From: an uncultured Aquimarina sp.
GTDB taxonomy: Bacteria > Bacteroidota > Bacteroidia > Flavobacteriales > Flavobacteriaceae
Direction: 5' to 3'
Length of the DNA: 64,000 nucleotides
Assembly: GCA_947489195.1 (NCBI GenBank)
Contig: CANLCT010000003.1
Location: forward strand, 1-64,000
Below, piece by piece: positions 31,679-40,567 of this stretch. The notes beneath the pieces are model-generated. The model was not told where the DNA came from and did not search any database. It saw only the letters and a program-made list of their open reading frames with translations. The stretch's first letter is position 1. Every line of letters begins with the position of its first letter. The position numbers and the translations under genes were made by a program.

Positions 31679-33535
31679 TTAGGCTTCTAAATCCTTAAGC
31701 ATAGCCTCCACACTCATAAAGCAAAGTGCCGCTAAAGTTAAGGTTGTATTTGATGTTCCAATAGTGGGCATACTCCCTGCTCCAACTAAATACAGGTTTT
31801 TATGATCCCATGATTTTTGGTTACGATCTACCACTGAATCATCGGCATTGGTTCCCATTATATGGGTTCCGGCTAGGTGATTTCCTCCTCGAATGGCATA
31901 ATCCTCATCTTTATATTTAACATATCCATAATCCATAGGATCATATTTAGAATAGTCCTCTGCCCCTAGCCTTTGGAAAACAAATTTTGATAATTGACGT
32001 GCAAATGCAATTCCTTCCATTGTATATTCAGGAATTTCCATAGTTACTATAGGTCTTGGATTCCTTAAACGATCTACATATTTATGATCAACTGTGATTC
32101 TATTTTTTGGGTCGGGCATCATTTCCACCATATTTGCCAGTAGTAATTGTTTCGATATTTGATGTACCAACTCGTTGCGTAAGTCTTTACCAAACTTATT
32201 TTGATTGTCTACTATATTCAAAAGGTTCGTTTCGGCACCACCAGTTGCCCAGCCCCAACCATCATTATGTATATCAACCGCAAAAGCGGCTTGTTTACTC
32301 CTAAAATCACCATTACGCAAATCACTAATTCCCGATGTACATATAGTTCCTCTTGTTGTACCTGCAATCTTGGGCAACAATGCCCAAGTAAGAATATATG
32401 GATGATCCATTAAATTCCTACCCATTTGATCACTCGTACTATTTAAACCAGAAGCTAACATTAATCTTGCATTTTCGACAGCATTAGCTGCTAGTACAAA
32501 TAATTTTGCCTTTACAGTGCTTGTTGTATGCTCATCTGAATCTAATTCTTGATATGACTTATAAACAATTTGATCTACTTTGCCTGTGGCTGAATCAATA
32601 ACCACTCTTGAAGCTACTGTTTGAGGTAAAATATCTACATTTCCTGTCCCCAATGCTTTGGCTAAGGTTTTACGCCCATCATACTTAGCTTGCACTGGGC
32701 AAATTGGCGTACAATTATTATTTCCTTGACAACGCTCACCTTCTTCGGCCTGATGTTCACTTACCGCTCCTACTGGTTTAAACAATTCTCCATTATTAAA
32801 CTTTTTATAGTTTTCATTAGGAATCCCATTTCTCCCTTGAGGGAAGGTTCGTATTTTTAAGGAGTAGGTTTTGCCAGCCAATTTTATTTCCGCTCCATCT
32901 AAATCCTTTGCTACACATTTATCTAAATACGAAGGTGGCATTTCCTTCATGGGAAATACATAATCATCTGCATATGCTTTTTGTTTTGAGAAAGTTTGAC
33001 TTGACACATTGCCCGAAACGCCCATTTCAAATTCAGCCTTTCGATAGTAAGGCATTAAATCTTCGTAATTTATAGGCCAATCCAAACCATGTCCATATGT
33101 ACTTAGAACATTAAAGTCTTCAGGTAACATTCGGGGTAATTTCGATTCAAAATGCATAGTTGTACCTCCTACCACTCTTGAGTATGTGAAATCACTTATA
33201 AAAGGACCATTCTGCACCAAATAACTATCCGCATTAGGTTTTCCTGGTTTCTTTTTTTTAACATCAACACTACGCGGCATTGATGCATTTGGATTTCGTT
33301 TATAAGGCGCATTATTATCTTTAGATGTTGCCGTATAGAAATTATTAAGGTACTTTTCGTAGCCCGAAAGTGTTAAGTCTTTGCCTGGACCTGCTTCAAG
33401 AATTAGAATTTTATAGCCTTTTTGACTTAATTCATTTGCTATAATAGAACCACTAATTCCTGAGCCCACCACTACAACATCGTACTCTTTTTCCAATGCT
33501 GTTTGATGAGTCACTACTCTTTTTAAATGACGCAT
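31679..33535 (-). CDS. GMC-family FAD oxidoreductase (sugar dehydrogenase type)
   Basis: The 618-residue protein has an FAD-binding Rossmann motif (VVVGSGISG, Gly residues at 24-29) and the GMC C-terminal domain, with HLAGTHIMG near residue 552 and GTSNTTLTLAA near residue 599 carrying the catalytic His and Asn. In the middle, CQGNNNCTPICPVQAKYD (near residue 265) has four spaced cysteines, like the iron-sulfur-associated segment of FAD glucose dehydrogenases. It probably oxidises a ring hydroxyl of a sugar and passes electrons on. It is the first gene of the operon and lacks a signal peptide. Confidence 0.8.
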   Translation of the reverse strand: MRHLKRVVTHQTALEKEYDVVVVGSGISGSIIANELSQKGYKILILEAGPGKDLTLSGYEKYLNNFYTATSKDNNAPYKRNPNASMPRSVDVKKKKPGKPNADSYLVQNGPFISDFTYSRVVGGTTMHFESKLPRMLPEDFNVLSTYGHGLDWPINYEDLMPYYRKAEFEMGVSGNVSSQTFSKQKAYADDYVFPMKEMPPSYLDKCVAKDLDGAEIKLAGKTYSLKIRTFPQGRNGIPNENYKKFNNGELFKPVGAVSEHQAEEGERCQGNNNCTPICPVQAKYDGRKTLAKALGTGNVDILPQTVASRVVIDSATGKVDQIVYKSYQELDSDEHTTSTVKAKLFVLAANAVENARLMLASGLNSTSDQMGRNLMDHPYILTWALLPKIAGTTRGTICTSGISDLRNGDFRSKQAAFAVDIHNDGWGWATGGAETNLLNIVDNQNKFGKDLRNELVHQISKQLLLANMVEMMPDPKNRITVDHKYVDRLRNPRPIVTMEIPEYTMEGIAFARQLSKFVFQRLGAEDYSKYDPMDYGYVKYKDEDYAIRGGNHLAGTHIMGTNADDSVVDRNQKSWDHKNLYLVGAGSMPTIGTSNTTLTLAALCFMSVEAMLKDLEA

Positions 33536-33722
33536 AAATACATGTAGTTGATTAATTTACCTTAAAGCTAAAGAGAACTTTCTCTGGTTGTAGTATTAAT
33601 TTAAAAATTTAACAAACAATTAATAATCAGATCATTACATATAAAAAAACGTTCGTTTTTAAGATTTAATTAGTACCTTACTTTTTTAAAATCATTGGAT
33701 CATTTAAAATAAAAATAGCCTC

Positions 33723-34199
33723 ATGGACAGTTCTAATTATTTTACTTTAACAAGTGCAGACTTACCCGGACAAATAACCGATAAACAATTAGGAAATGCT
33801 TTTGGATGTGATGGTCAAAATATTTCTCCCCAATTAAGCTGGAAAAATGCACCAAAAGAAACGAAAGCTTTTGCGGTTTCCATGTATGATTTAGGTGGGT
33901 TTTGGCATTGGATTTCTTATAACATCCCCAAAGACTGTACTGATTTAGATGCTGGAGCTGGTATTGCGACCGAGAAAAAACTACCTCATGGAGCCAAAAA
34001 CGGATATAATGATGCTCGAATTGCCGGTTATTTGGGTCCATGTCCACAACCTAACTCTCAACATACATATATGATTACTGTACATGCGTTAAAACAAGCT
34101 ATTGAAATTGAAGCGGATGCCAGCGCTGCATTAATCAATTTTGTACTTAATGCAAATTCATTAGCAAAAGCTTCATTAATCGCCTATGCTAATGCTTAA
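33723..34199 (+). CDS. YbhB/YbcL family Raf kinase inhibitor-like (PEBP) protein
   Basis: The 158-residue protein has the PEBP-family signatures GCDGQNISPQLSWKNAPKE, AVSMYDLGGFWHWISYNIP and YLGPCPQPNSQHTYMITVHA. Bacterial members are small anion-pocket proteins of uncertain function. It is divergent from the GMC operon, sharing a 187-base intergenic region, so the two may be co-regulated. No signal peptide is seen. Confidence 0.85.
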   Translation: MDSSNYFTLTSADLPGQITDKQLGNAFGCDGQNISPQLSWKNAPKETKAFAVSMYDLGGFWHWISYNIPKDCTDLDAGAGIATEKKLPHGAKNGYNDARIAGYLGPCPQPNSQHTYMITVHALKQAIEIEADASAALINFVLNANSLAKASLIAYANA

Positions 34200-34504
34200 T
34201 GTTAATTAATTGATAGCTATAATTGTAGTTTATTTAAATCAATCTAAAAAAATATAGCAACAAAAAACAAAGTTTATTCATTAAACTCGCATTATGTATT
34301 AGAGTTTAGTTATAAATCTGAACAATGGTTATTATAACAGTATCTGCAGATTCATATAAACTTTTAATCGGACTCCAATAAAAAACACCTTGCGAATAGT
34401 AATTTTTTATCATTTTTTTGTCTTTTTAGTACTCTAAGCTTGAAAATGCATAAAAAATAGTTACTTTTCGTTTTAATAAAAAAGTATTCCCTACTTTATT
34501 GTTA
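34200..34504. other. Intergenic region, no recognised element
   Basis: About 300 AT-rich bases between the YbhB-like gene and the Omp85-family gene. No ORF, no clear hairpin terminator and no exact TAnnTTTG element were found; the nearest is TTACTTTTCG around 34461, with C in the last position. Confidence 0.5.
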
Positions 34505-36220
34505 ATGTTTTTGTGTTGTATGTTCCCATTTAAATCTTCTTTCTTTTTATGCCTACTTATCTATTTAAGTTGCTACACTTCTGGCATTAGCCAAACCTCT
34601 ACTAACAAATTATACTTAAACATTAAATCTAATGATAGTATACAAAAACAGCTCTATTTTAATAATTATAACCAGTTGCAAACTCATATTGATAGTTTAG
34701 TAAGCAAACTGCATAAACAAGGTTATTTGACTGCTTTTTACGAAAAGCCAATTAAAAAAAACGATAGTACTTATACAACTAAACTTTTAAAAAAAGAGAT
34801 TATCCAACAAGTTGTTATTAAAAATTGGGAACAACTCCCATTAGTAATTAAGAAAAATACAGGATTAAAAAAAAGTAACATCATACCAATTGTTTTATTA
34901 CAGGAAAAAATAAGCTCTTGGAATTTCTTATTATCAAATGAAGGCAATCCATTTAACAGCCTTCAATTAAAAAATATCCAAAATCAAAATGATACTCTTT
35001 ATGCTAATTTACATTTTGAGGGTATTGAAACTCGCAAACTTGATAGTATAATTATAAAAGGTTATCCAAAATTTCCTCAAGGTTTTTTAACACATTATAT
35101 TGGTATAAAAAAAGGGAGTCTGTATCAAAATAAAAAAATCCAAGAAAAAACACAACAACTTAACAACCTCCCTTTTGTAAGTACGATTAAACCTGCTGAA
35201 GTTTTATTTAACCCTAAATCCACTCAATTGTACGTTTATTTAAAAAAGAAAAACGCAAATAATTTTGATGGTTTTTTAGGCTTTTCGACTGATGAAGAAA
35301 CAGGGGATCTAGTATTGGATGGTTATTTAAATTTAAGTTTACGCAACAACTTAAATTTCGGTGAAGAATTTAACCTTTCTTACAAAAGTGATTCAGAAGA
35401 ACAGCAACAGTTTAGAATATTTGCAAAATTGCCTTATCTATTTAAATTACCATTGGGGATAGAAGCTGGTCTTTATAATTTTAGGCAAAAAGATGTGTTT
35501 TCTACTACAGAACAAAAAATAGGAGTCAATTACTTGTTTACTCCAAAAATTGAAGCTTTAATTGGTTATAAAACATATGAATCTGCTGATTTAAGCTCTA
35601 GTGAATTTGTTGCCGGAAGCATTACAGAAGCTTTTGATGCTCGTTTTTTACATATGGAATCTCGATATCTACGAAAACAAAAACAATTGCTGTTTCCTGT
35701 AAAAACGAGTGCCATTTTAAGTGCCGAAATTGGGTCTCGATCACAAGAAAACACAACTACCAGGCAGTTTAAATTGGGACTACAACTAAGTCATATTTTT
35801 CAATTAAATAAACGAAATAGCATTTATCTTGCAAACAATACTCAATTTTTTAATTCGGACACTTACCTTGCTAATGAGTTATATCGTTTAGGGGGTATTT
35901 TATCTATTCGTGGTTTTGAAGAAAACAGTTTAAGAGCCTCACTCTTTAATGTTTTGAACACCGAATATCGCTTTCAACTTAACGAAACCATATACGCTCA
36001 TAGCATCATTGACTTTGCTTTTACCGATAATCAAACCCCTCAATCTAGTAATAACCCTGAGCCAATAGGACAAAATCAACTTACCAGTTTTGGAGTAGGC
36101 CTTGGTATGCTTACAAAAGCTGGCCTATTTAAATTAAATTACGCTAATGGAACAAGTGATGATATCCCTTTCGAATTTGGAAATTCAAAAGTTCACTTAA
36201 GCTTAACTGCTTTTTTTTAA
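34505..36220 (+). CDS. Omp85/BamA-family outer-membrane protein
   Basis: The start is one of several closely spaced ATGs (34505 or 34520); the frame is also open to a TTG at 34499. A hydrophobic signal peptide (SSFFLCLLIYLSCYTSG) is followed by POTRA-like segments, including LDSIIIKGYPKFPQGFL, and a C-terminal beta-barrel of about 330 residues. The barrel holds the family's RGF motif in LSIRGFEENSLRAS and ends in the aromatic ...LTAFF. It is shorter (about 570 residues) than BamA, so it is more likely a TamA- or two-partner-type relative in the outer membrane. The transported substrate is unknown. Confidence 0.75.
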   Translation: MFLCCMFPFKSSFFLCLLIYLSCYTSGISQTSTNKLYLNIKSNDSIQKQLYFNNYNQLQTHIDSLVSKLHKQGYLTAFYEKPIKKNDSTYTTKLLKKEIIQQVVIKNWEQLPLVIKKNTGLKKSNIIPIVLLQEKISSWNFLLSNEGNPFNSLQLKNIQNQNDTLYANLHFEGIETRKLDSIIIKGYPKFPQGFLTHYIGIKKGSLYQNKKIQEKTQQLNNLPFVSTIKPAEVLFNPKSTQLYVYLKKKNANNFDGFLGFSTDEETGDLVLDGYLNLSLRNNLNFGEEFNLSYKSDSEEQQQFRIFAKLPYLFKLPLGIEAGLYNFRQKDVFSTTEQKIGVNYLFTPKIEALIGYKTYESADLSSSEFVAGSITEAFDARFLHMESRYLRKQKQLLFPVKTSAILSAEIGSRSQENTTTRQFKLGLQLSHIFQLNKRNSIYLANNTQFFNSDTYLANELYRLGGILSIRGFEENSLRASLFNVLNTEYRFQLNETIYAHSIIDFAFTDNQTPQSSNNPEPIGQNQLTSFGVGLGMLTKAGLFKLNYANGTSDDIPFEFGNSKVHLSLTAFF

Positions 36221-36275
36221 AGCTTTGGGCTTTTTTTTAGATACTCCAAAAAAAGTAAAAACTTCAATTTTAACC

Positions 36276-36296
36276 TGACAACCGACAACCCTCAAC
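36276..36296. repeat. Three degenerate heptamers
   Basis: TGACAAC, CGACAAC and CCTCAAC follow in register; on the minus strand they read GTTGAGG, GTTGTCG and GTTGTCA. They belong to the same GTTG-type heptamer family as the sites at 1-77 and 8081-8108. Confidence 0.6.
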
Positions 36297-36342
36297 CAAA
36301 GTACAACTAAAAAATAAAATTCATAATTCACAATTAACACAT

Positions 36343-36350
36343 TACCTTTG
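36343..36350 (+). promoter_or_regulatory. Promoter -7 element of rlmB (TACCTTTG)
   Basis: TACCTTTG matches the flavobacterial -7 consensus and ends only four bases before the ATG at 36355. The transcript would be leaderless or nearly so. The -33 element is not clear. Confidence 0.6.
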
Positions 36351-36354
36351 CGGC

Positions 36355-37089
36355 ATGAGTAACGAATCACAACTTTTTGGAATCCATGCGGTCATGGAGG
36401 CTATTAAATCTGGAAAAACTATTGATAAAATTTTTTTACAAAAAGGACTTCAAGGAAGTTTATCCAAGGAATTAATTCTTCTTTTACGAGAACACAAAAT
36501 CACTCCAAACACAGTGCCCGTTGAAAAGTTAAATAAACTTACTCACAGAAACCACCAAGGAGTAGTCGCTTTTGTTGCTCCTGTAGATTTTCATGATTTA
36601 GAAGAGGTCATTATTCGTACTCAAGAAGCTGGAAAAACCTCTTTATTTATCCTATTGGATCAACTTACCGATGCCCGAAATTTTGGTGCCATTATAAGAA
36701 CTGCCGAATGTATTGGAGCTCATGGGATAGTTATTGCTAAAACTGGTGCAGCTCCTGTTTCTGCCGATACCGTAAAAACTTCTGCTGGGGCTGTTTTTAA
36801 TATCCCTATTTGCAAGGTTGATCATTTAAAAGATGCTCTTTTTTTATTGCAAGCAAGCGGTATACAAACGGTTGCTGCAACCGAAAAAACTGAAGACAGC
36901 ATTTACCAAGTTGACTTTAAACTCCCTTCGGCAATTATTATGGGGTCTGAAGGCAAAGGGGTTTCTCCTGGTATTTTAAAATTAGTTGATCACAAAGCTA
37001 AGTTGCCCATGTTTGGCGAAATTAGCTCTTTAAATGTATCTGTGGCCGCTGGTGTATTTTTATATGAAGCCGTTAGACAACGTTTATAG
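36355..37089 (+). CDS. rlmB: 23S rRNA 2'-O-ribose methyltransferase RlmB (TrmH/SpoU family)
   Basis: The enzyme methylates G2251 of 23S rRNA in E. coli, using S-adenosylmethionine. The 244-residue protein has the N-terminal substrate-binding domain (FGIHAVMEAIKSG) and a SPOUT catalytic domain with the three motifs LDQLTDARNFGAIIRTAE, IIMGSEGKGVS and SLNVSVAAGVFLYEA. The next gene (rhodanese) follows 17 bases later, so they may be co-transcribed. Confidence 0.93.
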   Translation: MSNESQLFGIHAVMEAIKSGKTIDKIFLQKGLQGSLSKELILLLREHKITPNTVPVEKLNKLTHRNHQGVVAFVAPVDFHDLEEVIIRTQEAGKTSLFILLDQLTDARNFGAIIRTAECIGAHGIVIAKTGAAPVSADTVKTSAGAVFNIPICKVDHLKDALFLLQASGIQTVAATEKTEDSIYQVDFKLPSAIIMGSEGKGVSPGILKLVDHKAKLPMFGEISSLNVSVAAGVFLYEAVRQRL

Positions 37090-37106
37090 AAATTGATTTT
37101 AATGTT

Positions 37107-37613
37107 ATGATAAACAAAAATCTGATTATACTAACTTTATTTCTATTTACTGTAAACCTATTCGCTCAAAAAGAAACTAGACATATTGAGTTTACAGTTA
37201 TGCTTGACACTTTACTAAGTCATACTGTTAAAGAAGTGCTGCCCGATGAAATCAAAAATGATTCTACATTCATTTTTTTAGATGCTCGCAAAAAAGAAGA
37301 ATATAATGTGAGTCATATACCTAATGCTTTACGGATAGGTTATGATGATTTTAACTCAAAAACACTTGAAACTATATCAAAAAACCAACCAGTAATAGTG
37401 TATTGTAGTCTAGGATATCGCAGCGAAAAAATTGCTGAAAAATTAAAAAAAATGGGGTATTCCAATGTATCCAATCTTTATGGAGGCATTTTTGAATGGA
37501 TGCATTGCAATCAACGCATTGTAAATGATAGTTCGATTACAAATAAAGTACATACCTATAACAAAGAATGGTCAAAATGGTTGAAAAAAGGAGAAAAAGT
37601 ATTTCAACACTAG
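37107..37613 (+). CDS. Secreted rhodanese-like domain protein
   Basis: The 168-residue protein has a Sec signal peptide (MINKNLIILTLFLFTVNLFAQ) and one rhodanese domain. The active-site loop is VIVYCSLGYRSEKIAEKL, with the catalytic cysteine in CSLGYR; DARKKEEYNVSHIPNALRI is also typical. It should carry or transfer sulfane sulfur in the periplasm. It lies 17 bases after rlmB. Confidence 0.85.
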   Translation: MINKNLIILTLFLFTVNLFAQKETRHIEFTVMLDTLLSHTVKEVLPDEIKNDSTFIFLDARKKEEYNVSHIPNALRIGYDDFNSKTLETISKNQPVIVYCSLGYRSEKIAEKLKKMGYSNVSNLYGGIFEWMHCNQRIVNDSSITNKVHTYNKEWSKWLKKGEKVFQH

Positions 37614-38089
37614 TTATATTTATATCTGCTTATATGTGCGACAGATATGATATATCACATTCTTCAAAATAAATAATCGCGTTTATTTTTAATTATTATA
37701 TACTACAAAGCTTACTAAATATTTATAAAAAAATTGATTAATAATAGCTAAAGCAACCTTACACTAAATAAGTCTTTAAATTAAGCAAAAGTAGTATTGA
37801 TTTATATTTTTTATTAAACTACTCTAACAATATTAAACTCTAATTTTTGAATAATCTTATCTCTAATTGCTTGTGAATTCATTAATTTATTAACAGATTT
37901 TCTTAATTCTTTTCTGCTATAAGTTTTTATGTTTGAGTTTGTGTTAATTTGATTTGATTTCATGACTTAAATTTTAATTTGTTAATATGTGTTACAAAAA
38001 CTTAGTCTCCAATCAAATAGATTCCTTAACAAAAAAAATTATTTTTTCATTTTTTTTAACAAAATACACTCATTTTCAACCTTTTAAAA
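37614..38089. other. Intergenic region of 476 bases with one doubtful small ORF
   Basis: This AT-rich region separates the convergent rhodanese and AhpD-like genes. No clear terminator is seen; a weak ATATCTG/CAGATAT pair lies near 37626-37652. The only coding candidate is the small minus-strand ORF at 37814-37963, listed separately. Confidence 0.5.
37814..37963 (-). CDS. Possible small basic peptide, 49 residues
   Basis: From the ATG at 37963 an uninterrupted frame encodes 49 residues, with the basic stretch KTYSRKELRKSVNKLMNS and ending IVRVV. I do not recognise it. It has no cysteines, no signal peptide and no membrane segment. Upstream, TAAGTTTTTG is only a near-match to the promoter consensus. 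It may be a chance ORF in AT-rich DNA. Confidence 0.3.
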   Translation of the reverse strand: MKSNQINTNSNIKTYSRKELRKSVNKLMNSQAIRDKIIQKLEFNIVRVV

Positions 38090-38662
38090 TTATGCATTCT
38101 TTCTTGCCATTTGCAATAATTCTTGATCTAATTTTACTCCCGATGCATCAGCAATAAGATTATAAAACACCGCCATGCCAGACATAGCTATCAATTCCAT
38201 TATCTCCCCCGTACTATAACCCAAAGCGCCTAATTTTTTAAAATCAGCTTCGGTTGTTGAGTTAGGTTGTTTAGCTACGCGTACTGCAAAATCTATTGCT
38301 TCTCTTTCTTTTGCACTACCAGAACCATTTAATGTTTGTTTTGCCTTTAGCACATCAATCTGATCTTGGGTTCCTCCTAACATTTTACAAAAAGCCTGAT
38401 GAGCGGTTTGACAATAATCACATTCATTCCCAGAAGAAATTGCAATCATTATCATTTCTTTCAACTTTCTATCTAATTGCCCTCCTCCTAAAATATGAAG
38501 CATTACGGGGTAAATCCCTTCCAATACCTCTGGAGCATGACCCCAAATTTTAAAAAAATTAGGTATAAAAGGGGCATTTAATTTTTCCTGTATAGTTTGA
38601 AATGTTTCTTCAAGTGCAGGTGTTTCTTTTGGGTCTTCTAGGAGTGTTGAAATAGTTTTCAT
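38090..38662 (-). CDS. AhpD-like carboxymuconolactone decarboxylase-family protein
   Basis: The 190-residue all-helical protein has the AhpD/CMD active-site motif NECDYCQTAHQAFC: a CxxC pair followed by a His. The preceding KLKEMIMIAISSG is also typical. Such proteins reduce peroxides or serve as partners of peroxiredoxins. There is no signal peptide. It is on the minus strand, next to the end of the injection-system cluster, but there is no evidence that it belongs to it. Confidence 0.85.
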   Translation of the reverse strand: MKTISTLLEDPKETPALEETFQTIQEKLNAPFIPNFFKIWGHAPEVLEGIYPVMLHILGGGQLDRKLKEMIMIAISSGNECDYCQTAHQAFCKMLGGTQDQIDVLKAKQTLNGSGSAKEREAIDFAVRVAKQPNSTTEADFKKLGALGYSTGEIMELIAMSGMAVFYNLIADASGVKLDQELLQMARKNA

Positions 38663-38760
38663 AATAATTATGTGTTTTTATTTTTTGCATATGTAATATA
38701 CATAGTATCAATTTCATTATAAACATTTTAACTTGATTTTTAAAAAGTCATTCAAATAAG

Positions 38761-40071
38761 TTATCGCATTATCCTTCCTCCTTTTTGATATTCACGTTGT
38801 ATCCCATTAATTATATCTGTTAAATGAATTGTTTTATTGCGGTTCCCTAATGTACACAAACAAGCATATTGAACAATATTCATAATTTCGGCTCCAGACA
38901 AATCATATTTTTGGGCTAATTGCAATACATCTACCTCATCATGTAATGCTATCATATTAGGAAAAGCTTTTTTCCAAATCAATAACCTTTCAGAAGGTTT
39001 AGGCAAAGGGAAATGAATAATCGACTGAAAACGACGCACAAAAGCTTCATCAATATTACTTTTTAAATTAGAACTTAAAATAACCAAGCCTTTATATCCT
39101 TCAATTCTTTGTAATAAATAAGAAACTTCTTGATTGGCATATTTATCATGAGCGTCCCTTACATTAGTTCTTTTTCCGAATAAAGCATCAGCTTCATCAA
39201 AAAAGAGAATGTTTTCTGTTTTTTCTGCTTTAGCAAGTAAATTTGCTAAATTCTTTTCTGTTTCCCCTATAAATTTAGAAACCACCATAGAAAGGTCTAT
39301 TTTATATACATCTTTGCCTGTATATTTCCCTAATAAATTAGCCGTTAAGGTTTTTCCAGTTCCTGGAGGACCATGAAACAATACTCTATACCCAGGCTTT
39401 ATTTTTTTGGACATCTCCCAATCATTCAACAAAGTATCTCCATGAGCTACCCAAGTTTTCAATTCTTGTATTTGCTGATTGGTTTCTTCATTTAATACTA
39501 AATCTTCCCACTCCATTTCTGTTTCAATTACCTGAGCTGGAAATTTCATACTGAAACTCGGTTTACTTGTTTTTCCTAATAAAAAAAGCTCTACATAATC
39601 TGGAGAGAGCACTAGTTTACCACTCATTTTAGGTTCCCCAGAAGGAGCTTCTTCTAACCATAAAATTTGATTTTTTATAAAAAAATGATCAGAGCTAAAT
39701 AATTCATATACTTCTCTTCTTTGCTCAAAATTAGTGCCTGCTAATAGAAAAAAAACCGTTTCGGCTGTAGGTAAAAAACCTCTGAAACTTTTACCTCTAA
39801 CACCACCCAATTGAGGGAAATCACCAGTAGATTGTAATTTGTTTTGAATTACTCTATCCAAAAAACCACTATCAACATGAGGTACCAAGGCCAATAACAG
39901 TAATGTTTTTTCATCTACACTCAGATTTTTCTTTTTTAAATCTTCAGGTAATTGAATTGACCATTTACTTACAGGAGGTACTTTAGGTTTAGTAATTTTA
40001 TTTTCGGGGTTAAAGTATTTTTCCAAACGGAATTCTATTAATACTTTAAGATAGTTGAATTCGAGTATCAA
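38761..40071 (-). CDS. AAA+ ATPase of the contractile injection system (Afp15-like)
   Basis: The 436-residue protein has an N-terminal domain of about 200 residues and one AAA+ module. Walker A is GPPGTGKT (234-241), Walker B ILFFDEAD (288-295), and the arginine pair is in AFVRRFQS (346-347). Such ATPases are a regular part of extracellular contractile injection systems and are thought to aid assembly. The only plausible start is a TTG at 40071, six bases after the stop of the gene before; there is no ATG in frame until residue 175. It is the last gene of the cluster on this side. Confidence 0.85.
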   Translation of the reverse strand: MILEFNYLKVLIEFRLEKYFNPENKITKPKVPPVSKWSIQLPEDLKKKNLSVDEKTLLLLALVPHVDSGFLDRVIQNKLQSTGDFPQLGGVRGKSFRGFLPTAETVFFLLAGTNFEQRREVYELFSSDHFFIKNQILWLEEAPSGEPKMSGKLVLSPDYVELFLLGKTSKPSFSMKFPAQVIETEMEWEDLVLNEETNQQIQELKTWVAHGDTLLNDWEMSKKIKPGYRVLFHGPPGTGKTLTANLLGKYTGKDVYKIDLSMVVSKFIGETEKNLANLLAKAEKTENILFFDEADALFGKRTNVRDAHDKYANQEVSYLLQRIEGYKGLVILSSNLKSNIDEAFVRRFQSIIHFPLPKPSERLLIWKKAFPNMIALHDEVDVLQLAQKYDLSGAEIMNIVQYACLCTLGNRNKTIHLTDIINGIQREYQKGGRIMR

Positions 40072-40077
40072 AATTAT

Positions 40078-40566
40078 CTAATTTAGTTGCTTAGGTTTTA
40101 GAGTCAAACAGCATTTATAAGTGGCTTTGGCTAAATAATCATGTAACCACTTTTTTAAATCTTCTTTTGATTCATATTGGTATGAAAATTTTCCTAAATT
40201 CATAAAAGGAATCGTATACAAATTATCTCTCCCCTTTTTCTTTATCATTATTTTTAAATTCACTTTGTTGTGTCCTTTGCTTTCTAAAGAATATAGGATA
40301 GCATATTCGATCTGATTTTCATTATCTGAAGGGACCAAAATATGCTTCTTTAAACTATCCTTTTTAGTTTCTTTTAAAGTCTTATAATAAGCCACTTTAC
40401 CCGATTCATATTGTGTAATCAAATAATCTGAAAAACCATTGTTATATATGACCGTATCTTTTTCAGCAAAAACTTTAAAATATAATGTGTTTTTTTCATG
40501 CAAAGTATGGCTACACTGCCACAAAAAGCATAATAGTAATATGAATGCTCCTATTTTATATAACAT
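40078..40566 (-). CDS. Putative envelope protein (lipoprotein-like), possible immunity protein
   Basis: I do not recognise a family. The frame is open to 40602, but starts at 40566 (MLYK) or 40575 (MIRMLYK) fit the signal sequence IGAFILLLCFLWQCS better. LWQC is a near-lipobox with a non-standard Gln before the cysteine. The mature part (about 140 residues) is hydrophilic and lysine-rich. The gene abuts or slightly overlaps the end of a DUF4157 protein with an L,D-transpeptidase-like C-terminus. A periplasm-facing protein directly after a possible cell-wall effector suggests immunity; this is inference from position only. Confidence 0.55.
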   Translation of the reverse strand: MLYKIGAFILLLCFLWQCSHTLHEKNTLYFKVFAEKDTVIYNNGFSDYLITQYESGKVAYYKTLKETKKDSLKKHILVPSDNENQIEYAILYSLESKGHNKVNLKIMIKKKGRDNLYTIPFMNLGKFSYQYESKEDLKKWLHDYLAKATYKCCLTLKPKQLN

Positions 40567-40567
40567 C

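Noticed and set aside
36221-36260. Terminator after the Omp85-family gene
   Set aside because: AAAGCTTT is a short palindrome and the following T-run has no convincing stem of useful length.
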